A stretch of DNA of 64,000 bases, taken from NCBI GenBank assembly GCA_963709995.1, contig CAVPYN010000011.1, positions 186,001-250,000 of the forward strand, read 5' to 3'. A model generated the notes under the pieces. The model was not told the origin of the DNA. It did no database searches and was given only the letters and a program-made list of their open reading frames with translations. Below are positions 9,032 through 19,039 of this stretch, piece by piece. Position 1 is the first letter of the stretch, and each line of letters opens with the position of its first letter. A program made the translations under genes and the position numbers. Origin of the DNA: JAUIIK01 sp963709995 (GTDB lineage Bacteria; Chloroflexota; Chloroflexia; Thermomicrobiales; CFX8).

Positions 9032-9142
9032 CAAACCCCTCCGCCCATTCGCTACTCGTCGTCGATGATCGTAGCACCCGATTTTCATCCAGGCGCGTAA
9101 ACTCGAGTAGACAGACTCGACGAACGAGAGTCAAGGTGTGGC

Positions 9143-11061
9143 GTGACCGGCAGCGAGATTGCAAAGCTCATCTCCCGGCGCGCTCTGCTGCTGCGGGCGC
9201 TCACTCTCGGTTCGATCAGTCCGGCGATTGCTGGTCTCATCGCGGCGTGCAGCCCGATCGGCGATGACGATGACGAAAGCGCTAGCGATCTGACACCAAC
9301 GTCGTTTTCCCCTGACCTGCCAGAAGCGACCGAAACACTGGCGGATTCCCCAACGACAGGGCCTCCCAGTCCCTCTCCGACGCTCCCAGCCGTCACGGCG
9401 ACTCTGTCACGACCCACCCGCACACCGGCCCCGACGGCGACGCCGTTCCCGCCGAATCCAGCCCGCCACTTCCAGATCGTCTCCATTATTCCGGTAACGA
9501 CGATGAATCCGCACGTGGGTTTCGGCAGCCGGGAATGGCTGGCTGCGCGCCTCTGTCTCGAACCGCTGTTCGAGTTCGACGCCGATCTCAATCCGGTGCT
9601 GGTGCTAGCCTCCGAATGGCCAACCTTCGATAACGGCCTGCTGGACCCCGGCGGGCGTTGGGTGACCTGGAAGCTCCGCGAGAACTTGCGCTGGCACGAC
9701 GGTGAGCCGTTCGACGCTGGCGATGTCATCACCACCTGGCGCTTCGCGACCCATCCCCAGGGAGCGCCTCGAACGACCCGCGACCACTTCGCAGCCATCG
9801 AGCAGATCGAGCGCATTGACGACCACACCGTCACGGTCCACTTTCACGACCCAACTCCGCAATGGATCAACGTCTTCCGCGGCGGCGACGGCGTGATCCT
9901 CCCCGGGCATATCTTCGGGCCGCTTGTCGGCGAGGCCACTAGCTACCAGGATGAGGTCAATCAGAAACTACCCGGAACCGGACCGTGGCGTGTCTCCGTC
10001 CTTGATCTGTCTCAATCTCGTGCCCGTTTCGAGCGCTTCCGAGGGCTACTGGGATACTGGCAAACCGACCATCGACACGGTGGAGATCCAGTTTCTGAGC
10101 GGAGACCCGGAGACGAACGCCCGTCGCGTCCTCAAAACCGGCGACGCCGACTACGCCAGCGTCATCGAACAGGTACCGTCGGACACACTGCTCCCAATGG
10201 CACAGGAATCCACGATCGGGCGGCTCGTCTCGTTGCCGGGGAAAACCGTCGAGACGCTCTTCCTCAACTTCGCCGACCCGCGAGATGAACCGGAGGACCA
10301 ACGCTCCGAGCCGCATACCGCTCACCCGCTACTTTCAGACCCTCGCGTTCGGCGGGCCATCAGTCTCGCTATTCCGCGGGATCGGCTGGCGGAAGCGTAT
10401 GGCAGTCACCAATGCGAACCGTTTATCTACCCCCTGGCCTTGCCAGAGATGTTTCGAGGCTCAGGCGTTCCCCCCAAACAGGACATGGACCGGGCACGAG
10501 CCCTGCTCAACGACGCCGGTTTTGAAGGCGGCGCACTCCTGATCCAGACTTCGGTCAATTCGTTTCGACAGCAGGCGCAGGAAATCATCGCTGGCGCGCT
10601 GGAAGGGTTGGGATTCATCATCGAACTGAATGCCGTCGATGCTGGCGTGTTCTTCTCGAGCGATCCCGACAACCCCGACACTGCCAGCCACTTCTACGCC
10701 GACCTGCAGCTCTTTACACCTGCTACTCGGACTCTCACCCTACCCGCTCGAATGGGCCGAACATTTCCGCTCCGACCGCATCGCCTCGGCCGCCAACGAC
10801 TGGTCCGAGCCGAACATCTCACGCTACGCTAATCCTGAGTTCGACATGCTCCACGATCAGGCAAAAACGGAGATGGATCCGGCCCGGCAGGCGGAGCTCT
10901 GGCAAAACATGATGACGATCCTGACCAGCGATGTTGTGATCATTCCGCTCCTTCGCCGCAACGGCCTGGCGGCCGCAAGCAACCGTGTTGATCCCGCAGC
11001 TCTCAGTCCCTGGGCAGCGAATCCGTCCTGGAACCTCCAGCGCTGGACGGTGACCGAATAG
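9143..11061 (+). CDS. Tat-type lipoprotein solute-binding protein (family 5), frame breaks
   Basis: An extracellular peptide/nickel-type (SBP_bac_5) binding protein of ~635 residues. The N-terminus has a twin-arginine motif (SRRALLLRAL), a hydrophobic stretch and a lipobox LIAAC, followed by an acidic and Thr/Pro-rich linker. The mature domain shows LRENLRWHDGEPFDAGDVITTWR and LPGTGPWRV, then, in a second frame from ~10040, GYWDTGKPTIDTVEIQF and DPRVRRAISLAIPRDRLAEA, and, in a third frame from ~10730, PYPLEWAEHF through the end. Removing one C near 10039 joins the first two. The GTG at 9143 is the likely start. No permease or ATPase genes are adjacent. Confidence 0.85.
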
Positions 11062-11127
11062 ATTCACAACCATCCAACCGCAGCAGCGTTCAATGATTGA
11101 GTGAACACCCCCCAATAGTCGGGACAA

Positions 11128-11658
11128 TTGCCATCGCTTCCAGACCGCCGCGGAACGAATGCAGAGACCCTGGTGAGAACCCGCCCCGCCGCGCGCATGT
11201 TGATCATCAATCCTGAGGACCGGCTACTCCTGTTCCGGACCGAGAGCAGCCCCATGGACCCGGCACGGCCAATCTCAGCATACTGGTACGTGCCCGGCGG
11301 AGGGGTCGAGGATGGTGAAGGCTTCGAAGAGGCGGCCCATCGAGAGCTCTGGGAAGAAGTCGGCATCCAGGACGCTGAGCTTGGTCCATGCGTCTGGGTC
11401 CGTGAACAGGTGTTGCATTTCCCGGGGAGCGGCGTAGCGCTGGCGCACGAGCGTTTCTTCCCGGTCAGGGTCGAGCACTCCGAATTGAGCTTCGAAAACA
11501 TGATCGACTATGAAGCGACTGTCCTGGAGCGTCACCACTGGTGGTCGGCTGGCGAGCTCCGCGCCACCACCGACGTTGTTTTCCCGGAGGATCTGCCCAC
11601 GCTCATGCCAGCCATCCTGGCCGGCGATTATCCGGACGAACCACTCAGAATTCGATAG
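11128..11658 (+). CDS. Nudix hydrolase
   Basis: A 176-residue protein with a complete Nudix box at residues ~58-80: GGGVEDGEGFEEAAHRELWE followed by EVGI, giving the G-x5-E-x7-REUxEExGU pattern with its metal-binding glutamates. Nudix enzymes hydrolyse nucleoside diphosphates linked to another moiety; the substrate here is unknown. Translation may begin at the TTG at 11128 or, more naturally, at the GTG at 11173, which would begin with RTRPAARMLI and still contain the whole domain. It stands between unrelated genes. Confidence 0.88.
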   Translation: MPSLPDRRGTNAETLVRTRPAARMLIINPEDRLLLFRTESSPMDPARPISAYWYVPGGGVEDGEGFEEAAHRELWEEVGIQDAELGPCVWVREQVLHFPGSGVALAHERFFPVRVEHSELSFENMIDYEATVLERHHWWSAGELRATTDVVFPEDLPTLMPAILAGDYPDEPLRIR

Positions 11659-11743
11659 TCAAGATAGGCGCCGCGGAGGCGTCCCTCGGATCTGTCCAGA
11701 CTTCTCTCATCGGACTGGCGCCTGTCGAGATCGCGCTCCAGCC

Positions 11744-13440
11744 TCACGCCGCGTGATTCAACCGGCAATAGCACGACGCCTGGATCGGCACGTCGGCGCG
11801 AGCAACCGCGAGGTCGAGGCGCTGCTTGATCATCGCGGCCATTTCAGACTTGCCGAGGCGCGTCAGGCATTCATGATAACCATGCAAGCTCCAGACGTTT
11901 TCAGGGTGCTGGAAAGCTCGTCCAAGCGTGCCATCAAGCCCGAGATCGGCCCGGTAGACCGCTTCGGCCTCCTCGACATGCCCTTGCTCTAGCAACAACG
12001 CGCCGTAGGCGTGACGGGTTGGTTGCATCCAGCCCCATGGCTCATCGTATGGCAACCCGTCGTCAAGCTCGATCGACTTCCGCAGGTGAGCGAACGCCTG
12101 GTCGAAGTTGCCCTTGCGATACTCCAGTTCGCCGTAAAGCATCTCGGCGGCAATTGCCAGAATATCGAGCGCGGTGTTGTTGAAGAGATACCGGGTATCC
12201 GGCACCCGGCTGCAGGGCCAACCTCGAACAGATCCTGCTCGCGCTCGGCTTCGGCGACCCGGCCGGTTGCGGCCAGAGCCACGCCCTTCGCGTAGTGAAC
12301 CAGCGCCGTCGTGACACAGTAGAGTTCCTGGTCTTCCGGCAACGGCGCGTCGATGATCTCCTGCCACTTTCCGAAACGGATGTAGACGTGCATGTTCATC
12401 GGCACGAATGCTTCAAGCCAGTCCGCCATCGGAGGCGACTCGATCCGCAACAGGTCCGCCGGTATCGTCTCGATCAGTTCGGTTGCCGCCTCGATCGCCG
12501 CGCTCGTAGCTGGCCGAGAAACATCGCGCCGTAAAGCTTGAAGTGATAGTCGTGCGAGCGATAGGTCGAGTAGAAGTTCAGTGCTCCTTCCCGTTCGACG
12601 TACTTCCGGTCGGCGATGATCGCCTGCGTCGTTGTACTTGACGACATCGTAGTAGTGACCGCAAACACATCGATATGCGTAGGCATATGCTCCAGGTGTC
12701 CGGCGTCGGGAACCAGCCCCCGGAGCCAGTCACCAGCCTGTAATGCCTTCTCCGGGAAGGGCGACATCTCCATCAAATGGATGTACATGTGCAACACGCC
12801 CGGGTGGGTGCGCGCCGGAATCGTCTCCAGAGCTGATTCGAGCACAGCCTGTGCTTCAAGCGTATCCGCGCCCCGGCTTCCACCTCGCCGGTAGTCCAGG
12901 TCCCAGAGCTGCCAGGGCGTCCGGTTCATCAGCGCTTCGGCGAACAGGGCCACGACATCGAGATCATCGCCATGCTCTCGATACACGTCGCGCATCGCGG
13001 CGGCGTACGCATCGTTCCATGGCGAGCAATCTTCCAGCGGCTCCGCGGATGGATAGCGGGTCATCAACGCCATGACGAGCGCGGTCTCGACGGGCGTCGC
13101 TTCTTCCAGGGAATCCGCGGCGCGCCCTATCTCCGCATGTGCTCGCGTAAGTGATAGACGGAGATCGACCTCATCAAATGCCTCCCACGGCTTATTGTAG
13201 TTGGGGCCGATCGCGTACGGCTATGCCCCACCTTGCCATGGCACAATCAGGATCGTGCTCCAGAGCTCGCTCATAGCATCGAATGGCCTCTTCATGATTG
13301 AAACCATATGACCAGTTGAGGCCGCGATCGAACCAGAGTTGGGCATCGGGGGATGACGTCGTAACCTGTCGCCGGTGCGGGCCAAGATCGTAGTAATCGG
13401 ACATGGACACGCTCTTTCTCGAGTTCAGATTCCCTTTCAT
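11744..13440 (-). CDS. TPR-repeat protein with several frame breaks
   Basis: A helical repeat protein of ~560 residues in the intended frame. It opens with MSDYYDLGPHRRQVTTSS and a clear TPR (NWSYGFNHEEAIRCYERALE), continues through MYIHLMEMSPFPEKALQAGDWLRGLVPDAGHLEHMPTHID and ends with TPR-like helices (GNFDQAFAHLRKSIELDDG). At least five frame changes are needed: near 13200, a pair around 12640-12680 (where HYYDVVKYNDA lies in another frame), near 12500 and near 12230. The family resembles large cytoplasmic TPR proteins of unknown role. So many breaks could also mean a genuine pseudogene. Confidence 0.65.
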
Positions 13441-13533
13441 TCATCTTCGCAAAGGCACGAGGCGGAATCAATCCCGTCAGATCACCCGTGCCCATGCTCT
13501 GGTAAAGAATCACGATCATCGGAGGAAGCCAAC

Positions 13534-14235
13534 GTGGTAGCCGTACGGAGCATCACCGGGGCGCCGGAGATCCGCACACTGCGCATTCGCCAGACAGTCG
13601 AAGTCAGCTATCGAGATATGCCGGACTTTGGCAGCGTTGCGATCATGTTAATCGAAGCTCAACGCGACCCACCCGCCACGAGGACGAAGTATTCAACGGG
13701 CAACGGCTCAGTGACGATTAGCCTGATGATCGACAATGAGCTATGGACGCAGACCAGCGATAAATGGGCCCGGTCGGAGATCGGCGACATGTCCGGAAAC
13801 TTGGCCTTACGAGCCTACCGGGAACTGGGTGACATGTCGCTCGTTGCTCCGCTCACGGCTCAAATAGTGATTGACGCCGGGCAGGAAGCCGGGATTGAAG
13901 AAGTCACAGGAATTGCAACCGTTCGATTCAGTGCGGGCACGGAGTTGATGCTAAAGCTACTGACCCAGGAGTTCGAATCCAGGCAAGCCACCCAGTTGAA
14001 CGGCGAACCGGGCAACGCTATCCCGCCCGCAGATTACACAAATCGATACGAGGCCGATCTCTGGGTCGATCCAACAACCGGCTTTGTCCTGCGCGAACGG
14101 ACCGTCGTTGAATACACTGACGAGCGCCTGCATGGCCAGGCCGTTGGCACGGGTCCAGCCACATTTACGACGAACCGCGACGTGCTCGAACTGAATCCAG
14201 TTCTTGAATTGAGCCGCCCGCACGATGTTCGCTGA
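13534..14235 (+). CDS. Hypothetical protein, LppX/LolA-like fold possible
   Basis: A 233-residue protein that I do not recognise with certainty. The GTG at 13534 follows GGAGG at 8 bases and is the best start; the open frame upstream overlaps the TPR gene. The sequence is beta-rich, with repeated Thr/Val strands, a TGIATVRFSAGTELMLKLL segment and, near the end, YEADLWVDPTTGFVLRERTV. That last pattern is like lipoproteins of the LppX/LprG or LolA fold, in which a strand describes a lipid-binding half-barrel. No signal peptide is visible, so either the true N-terminus is lost to a frame break or it is cytoplasmic. Confidence 0.5.
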   Translation: MVAVRSITGAPEIRTLRIRQTVEVSYRDMPDFGSVAIMLIEAQRDPPATRTKYSTGNGSVTISLMIDNELWTQTSDKWARSEIGDMSGNLALRAYRELGDMSLVAPLTAQIVIDAGQEAGIEEVTGIATVRFSAGTELMLKLLTQEFESRQATQLNGEPGNAIPPADYTNRYEADLWVDPTTGFVLRERTVVEYTDERLHGQAVGTGPATFTTNRDVLELNPVLELSRPHDVR

Positions 14236-14302
14236 ACGCAAATCCACGCCGTCGGAGATCTGCGCGACGATCGCTCAAGCAGCAACCGGAAAGGGGAGCC
14301 AT

Positions 14303-14647
14303 ATGCTTTCCACACATCGCAAGGTCGCGATCCACAGAGGTTACACAATCCTTCAACGAGAACCTGGCTTCGAATTCACGCCGGTAATGATGGCAAAGGT
14401 TGCCTCGCACATCGTCTACCGAGACGACGATGGATGGACGCTCTTTGCATTCATGTACTCGCTCCTCGATCAGATCGGTGGGACAGAGATCGACGAAGAT
14501 GGTCTGCTTGAGTCAGCCGTTGCCCTTATCCGGTCTCGCATCGACGCGGGCGATCTCAACAACGGCGCCGAACTAACATTCGAGTGGCGGTCTGGCGAAT
14601 ACGTCGAGGCATCGTCGCCGCGCTGGTGGATTCCGGCACATCGCTAG
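14303..14647 (+). CDS. Hypothetical protein
   Basis: A 114-residue protein with no family I can name. The ATG at 14303 is preceded by a strong AAGGGGAG ribosome-binding site; a longer frame from 14225 would overlap the previous gene. The sequence is mixed alpha/beta with no membrane segment: it contains YTILQREPGFEFTPVMMAKV, then DDDGWTLFAFMYSLLDQIGG, and ends with WRSGEYVEASSPRWWIP. The upstream gene ends 67 bases before this start on the same strand, so the two may form an operon. Confidence 0.5.
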   Translation: MLSTHRKVAIHRGYTILQREPGFEFTPVMMAKVASHIVYRDDDGWTLFAFMYSLLDQIGGTEIDEDGLLESAVALIRSRIDAGDLNNGAELTFEWRSGEYVEASSPRWWIPAHR

Positions 14648-14706
14648 CCCGCGCCCGCTAGCAACCGGCTAATCGCTGGGGCAGGTGAATTGCTGCGCCG
14701 CGGCGC

Positions 14707-15615
14707 CTACACCGGACTCTCCCGCAACTCAGGCCAGGAACCAGCCCCGTCACCAAGTTCAAACCTCACGACGCTGTCGCCGCTCTGGATAGTGGCGGAC
14801 GACGCGTCCCTGTTGATCACATCTCCGGCAGCATGATGGCCAGTAGCTAGAACTGGCTCAATCCCCAGAATGGGGTAGAACGCGCCATCGATCTCGATGT
14901 GCGGCTGCTGGCCCGCGACCTGTAGGGTGGAGATCTGCCGCTTCAACACCCAGGCAGGTTTCGAGAGATTCAGAACGAGATCACCGGGGCCGAATCTCGC
15001 ACCGTAGGTCGCTTCATCGTGGTTCTGTGGCTCTCCCGGGTCGCCAGCGACTGCCTTGGCGATGCCCTCATCAAGCATTCCCACGACGAGCTGGCCAAGT
15101 TGGCCAAAGAGCTCCTGAAAACTCGCTTCTTCCGGCGCCGTTCGCACCACCTGACTCAGGATGTTGCCGGTGTCGAACTCTGGCGCGATCCAGTGCAGCG
15201 TCGCGCCAAACTCCGATTCGCCCTCGTAGAACAACCGCAACGGGTTCGGTCCACGGTATTTCGGCAGGGGGGTTGGATGAATGTTCACCGCACCATGCTT
15301 CGGGATCTGGACGAGTTCCGGCGGTATCAGGTACGGAAATGTGAAGCTGAGGATCAAATCCGGATCCAACGATGCGATGTACGGACCAAGCGACTTCATC
15401 CGGGTACTGACAACAACCTCCTGACGAGGCGGCAGGCTGGCAATCGTCTGCTGATAGGACGTGTTCCGGCGACTCGCAGGTCCAGGCGATGTAACCAACA
15501 ACGGGATCGAGTGGCCGCGCATTTCCGCCCAACGGGAGATACCCGTGAACGCGAACGGCAGAATGCTGAAGACAACGATCTTAAGCGGACTCCCCGCCGG
15601 TGACGGCTCATTCAT
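14707..15615 (-). CDS. Formyltransferase family protein
   Basis: A 302-residue protein with the N-terminal formyltransferase fold. The catalytic triad is recognisable: Asn and His in NIHPTPLPKYRG and Asp in FDTGNI, with the conserved loop GATLHWIAPEFDTG. The family transfers formyl groups from 10-formyltetrahydrofolate to amino groups (as in Fmt, ArnA and sugar N-formyltransferases). The C-terminal half has an OB-like segment (AGQQPHIEIDGAFYPI), as in Fmt, but the N-terminus (IVVFSILPFAFTG) differs from canonical Fmt, so a small-molecule or sugar substrate is likelier. The following gene on this strand order is an aminotransferase, which could supply the amino group (inference). Confidence 0.78.
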   Translation of the reverse strand: MNEPSPAGSPLKIVVFSILPFAFTGISRWAEMRGHSIPLLVTSPGPASRRNTSYQQTIASLPPRQEVVVSTRMKSLGPYIASLDPDLILSFTFPYLIPPELVQIPKHGAVNIHPTPLPKYRGPNPLRLFYEGESEFGATLHWIAPEFDTGNILSQVVRTAPEEASFQELFGQLGQLVVGMLDEGIAKAVAGDPGEPQNHDEATYGARFGPGDLVLNLSKPAWVLKRQISTLQVAGQQPHIEIDGAFYPILGIEPVLATGHHAAGDVINRDASSATIQSGDSVVRFELGDGAGSWPELRESPV

Positions 15616-15748
15616 TCAACACTCCTCGCGCACAATACGTTGCTGGGACAATCGACACGTTTCCGGACGCATACCGTCGGTAAAACACCGAAACAGCGTC
15701 GAATAGTCCCGATCTGAGTTAGGTAGGGCCAGATCCGTGACCGGGCCG

Positions 15749-17122
15749 TTACGGGCGCAACTGATCTTCAACGTCATCCAGTGCCAGGCTGAGCCTGTTG
15801 ACGATCTCCTCGATATCGCTCGCCGTCGAAATCAGCGGCGGGCTGACGAGGAACTGGTCGCTGTGACCGGGGCCAGTCTGACACGGGTAGACGGTGATGC
15901 CGTGATCGAGCGCGGCCCGGACAAGGCGCATCGAGATTCCGAGCGCGGGGTCGAGTGGCTCCTTCGTATCACGATCGCGAACAAGCTCGATCCCTGCAAG
16001 CAGCCCCTTGCCTCTGATGTCGCCAATGATCGGGTGCTCGGCCTTGAGATGCTCCAACTGCTCGAAGAGCGCCGGTCCTTGCATGACCGCATTCTCGATC
16101 AGCCCCTCGCGCTCGATGATCCGCAGGACAGCAAGACCTGCCGCGCATGATACCGGGTGAGCCATATAGGTATAGCCGTGAATGAAGGGCTGTTCGGAGT
16201 TCCTGAAGACCTGTTCGACACGTTCCGAGACGAGCACCGCCCCCAGAGGGGCGTAGCCTCCGGCCAGCCCTTTGGCCGTCACGATGATGTCCGGCACGAC
16301 GCGCCAATGGTCGATCCCAAAGCTCAGGCCGGTGCGTCCCAGACCGGTAATGACCTCGTCAGCGATGAAGAGGATGTCGTACGCATCGCAGATCTCGCGA
16401 ATGCGTTCGAAATAACCCGGCGGTGGGGTCGTCGCTGCGCCGGCCGCGCCGACGATCGGCTCGGCGATGAATGCCGAGACCCGCTCCGGCCCGGCCTCCT
16501 GAATTGCCCGTTCGAGATCGTTGGCGCAGACGAGGCCATACTCCTCGTAGCTCAGGCCTGAATCGCCGCGGTAGTAGTTAACCTCGCGAACTTTTGGGAT
16601 CTGCAGCAGTAACGGTTCGTAGGGTTCTCTACGTTGATCGTACCCACTGACCGATAGCGCCCCGAGCGTGTTGCCGTGATAGCTGCGCTCGCGGGATAGA
16701 ACGATAAAGCGATCCGCATTTCCCCGAATCAGCTGATATGCGCGTGCCAGCTTGATTGCAGTTTCATTGGCCTCGGATCCACCAGAGACAAAGATCGCCC
16801 GGTTCAGATCACCCGGAGTAAACCGTGCCAGTTCAGCCGCAAGCTCGTCGGCCACTTCGTGGCGGAAACGGCCGCCTTGGACATAGCTAAACTTACGCCC
16901 CTGCTCGGCCATCGCCTCGACAACCTCTTGCCGCCCGTGGCCGACGCTGATGACAGCGATCGCCCCTGATGTCGCGTCGATGTACTCCTTGCCCCTGACA
17001 TCCCAGAGTCGAATTCCCTCAGCCCGCTCGATCAATGGCGCTTCACTCCCCAGCCAAGCGCCGAAATATTCCTCCAACCGCCGGAACAATCTGTTGAGCC
17101 ATCGCCCGCATCCATTCCGCAT
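15749..17122 (-). CDS. Class III PLP-dependent aminotransferase
   Basis: A 457-residue fold-type I aminotransferase. Class signatures are GGSEANETAIKLAR (residues 114-127, cofactor phosphate loop), SYHGNTLGALSVSG (147-160), ADEVITGLGRTG with the PLP-nitrogen Asp at 255, and the Schiff-base Lys 284 in TAKGLAGGY. This subgroup includes beta-alanine/omega-amino-acid:pyruvate and related transaminases. The first ~15 residues are poorly conserved in character and translation may start later. It is upstream of the formyltransferase-like gene on the same strand (133-base gap) and divergent from the nitrilase. Confidence 0.92.
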   Translation of the reverse strand: MRNGCGRWLNRLFRRLEEYFGAWLGSEAPLIERAEGIRLWDVRGKEYIDATSGAIAVISVGHGRQEVVEAMAEQGRKFSYVQGGRFRHEVADELAAELARFTPGDLNRAIFVSGGSEANETAIKLARAYQLIRGNADRFIVLSRERSYHGNTLGALSVSGYDQRREPYEPLLLQIPKVREVNYYRGDSGLSYEEYGLVCANDLERAIQEAGPERVSAFIAEPIVGAAGAATTPPPGYFERIREICDAYDILFIADEVITGLGRTGLSFGIDHWRVVPDIIVTAKGLAGGYAPLGAVLVSERVEQVFRNSEQPFIHGYTYMAHPVSCAAGLAVLRIIEREGLIENAVMQGPALFEQLEHLKAEHPIIGDIRGKGLLAGIELVRDRDTKEPLDPALGISMRLVRAALDHGITVYPCQTGPGHSDQFLVSPPLISTASDIEEIVNRLSLALDDVEDQLRP

Positions 17123-17224
17123 TTTAATGCCTGTTGATGATCAGCAGAACAGTAGCACGCCGGTTGCTGGACTAGAATCAGCACCGGAAGATGCAGACTT
17201 CGTTAGTAGTCGGAGTGAGGTCCA

Positions 17225-18193
17225 GTGATGCCAGGCGATCCCTATCCCGTAGTTCGTGCAGCCGTCGTCCAGGCATCACCGGTCTACCTGAACCGTGATG
17301 CCAGCGTTGAGAAGGCGGTGCAACTGATTGCCGAAGCCGCCGCTGGCGGAGCCGAGATCATCGCCTTTGGAGAGACATGGCTACCCGGCTATCCGGTCTG
17401 GTTCGACCGCGGTCCCGGCGCGGCAGCCTGGGGCGCGCCATCGACGAAGGAACTGCACGCCGAACTGGTGCAGAACAGCGTCGTCGTCCGGAGCCCAACG
17501 ACTGAGACGCTCGGGGCGGCTTGCCGTGAACATGGCGTCTACCTGGCTATCGGCGTCAACGAGCGAATCGATCGCTACAACCGTGGCACGCTCTACAACT
17601 CGATCCTCTACTTTGGTCCGGACGGCAACCTGCTCGGACTGCATCGCAAACTGGTGCCCACCTATCAGGAGCGCATGGTCTGGGGGCAGGGCGACGGATC
17701 GACACTAACCGTCCTCGATACTCCGTACGGGCGGGTCGGCGGGCTGGTCTGCTGGGAGCATGGCATGCCGCTGGCAAGGCAGGCGATGCACATGAAGGGC
17801 GAGCAGATCCACGTCGCCGTCTGGCCCGAGGTCTCGGAGATGCACCAGATCATGAGCCGCCATTACGCCTTCGAGGGGCGCTGCTTCGTCCTCGCCGCGG
17901 GCTCCTTCGTCGAGGTCGACGACATGCCCAAGCACCTTGCTGGGCTGCAAGATCTCGACCTCGAAGGCATCGAAGAGACCCGCCTGCTAATCGACGGCGG
18001 ATCAGCAATCTACGGCCCCGACGGCAGGGCTATCGCCGGACCTGTCCACGGAGAAGAGACGATCATCTACGCGGATCTTGACATGCGGAAGATCGCCGAA
18101 GAACTCACCACGCTTGATACCACCGGACACTACAATCGCCCCGATGTCTTTCATCTAACGGTGAACGAAGAGCCCTTGCAGGGGGTGGGGTAG
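17225..18193 (+). CDS. Nitrilase
   Basis: A 322-residue carbon-nitrogen hydrolase of the nitrilase branch, converting nitriles to acids plus ammonia. The catalytic triad is intact: E50 in FGETWLPGYP, K142 in HRKLVPTYQER and C176 in VCWEHGMPLAR. The FGETWLPGYPVW and CWEH motifs are typical of true nitrilases rather than amidases. Translation can begin at GTG 17225 or the immediately following ATG 17228, preceded by a GAGG. It is divergent from the aminotransferase gene with about 100 bases between them, so a shared control region is possible. Confidence 0.93.
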   Translation: MMPGDPYPVVRAAVVQASPVYLNRDASVEKAVQLIAEAAAGGAEIIAFGETWLPGYPVWFDRGPGAAAWGAPSTKELHAELVQNSVVVRSPTTETLGAACREHGVYLAIGVNERIDRYNRGTLYNSILYFGPDGNLLGLHRKLVPTYQERMVWGQGDGSTLTVLDTPYGRVGGLVCWEHGMPLARQAMHMKGEQIHVAVWPEVSEMHQIMSRHYAFEGRCFVLAAGSFVEVDDMPKHLAGLQDLDLEGIEETRLLIDGGSAIYGPDGRAIAGPVHGEETIIYADLDMRKIAEELTTLDTTGHYNRPDVFHLTVNEEPLQGVG

Positions 18194-18308
18194 CTGACAG
18201 GCTCGCTCCTCTCCAAAGCTGCCCGTTCTTTTCCCAATAACAGTGCCCTTCAGTGCAGGGAGCAAGAATCAGAATCATTGAGCGGCGTCGGAAGTGAGTA
18301 GTGACAGT

Positions 18309-18896
18309 CTAAAGTTTGTACAGAAACGACTCGCCTGTCCCGCGCCGGTCGCTGAGTTTGCCAATCCGAGACAAGCCAGCGGATTCGAGCAGGCTCACGT
18401 CGTGGGTGTTCTCGACTCGGGTCAGGAACGTGACGGCGTCGAACTGCCAGTCGGTGCGGAACCAGTCGACCAGACCAACGATGAGCTGTCGGTCAAGGTC
18501 GCGGTCCAGCGCATCGTCGCGCACCCACCAGGTGACGCGGGCAGTTGATTCCGGCAGACCGGCAGCGATGACCCCGGCATCGACGCTGCGGGAACCAGCC
18601 AGCGGGTCAATGTAAATGCAACCCTCACAGCGATCCCTGGCCTTGTTCAAGACCGTGTAGGCGAAGGCTTCCCGAGCCAGGAATTCATCCCGGTGCATGA
18701 TCATGTCCTCCATGTTCTCTTCCCGGGTGAAGCCCTCGTGCGGCCACCGGCCGCCGCTCCAGAGGAGCAAGCGTTCGCGGCTCGACGTGAGGGCCGCGAG
18801 GTCGATGTCAACGTGCTTCGGCGCGAGCATCTCGAGATGCAGATCGGCGGTTTCCAGCAACTCCGGAACGGGTTTCGGTTCGGGATACCAGGCCAT
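18309..18896 (-). CDS. GNAT family acetyltransferase
   Basis: A 195-residue protein with a GNAT-like pattern: beta strands around EAFAYTVLNKARDRCEGCIYI, then VTWWVRDDALDRDLDRQLIVGLVDWFRTDW (strand 4 and the acetyl-CoA helix region) and a C-terminal strand VENTHDVSLLESAGLSRIG. The canonical QxxGxG loop is not obvious, so substrate and activity are uncertain. The N-terminal 80 residues are unusual for a minimal GNAT, including RWPHEGFTREENMEDMI. It is a single gene with no coupled partner. Confidence 0.6.
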   Translation of the reverse strand: MAWYPEPKPVPELLETADLHLEMLAPKHVDIDLAALTSSRERLLLWSGGRWPHEGFTREENMEDMIMHRDEFLAREAFAYTVLNKARDRCEGCIYIDPLAGSRSVDAGVIAAGLPESTARVTWWVRDDALDRDLDRQLIVGLVDWFRTDWQFDAVTFLTRVENTHDVSLLESAGLSRIGKLSDRRGTGESFLYKL

Positions 18897-19039
18897 CAGC
18901 GTTCCCCTTCAAAATGGCGAAAAACGGGCGCGGACCCTGCTCATCGCGGACAATACGTTAACACGGTGGGCCCTGCCCCGTCTCCGTTCGAGCTGTGATA
19001 TTCTCCCATCCGTGATTCGGAATTCTATAGGGGTGATCC

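Noticed and set aside
13960..13990. A tRNA T-loop-like word (GTTCGAATCC)
   Set aside because: It lies inside a supported coding frame and no acceptor, D or anticodon arms can be built around it.
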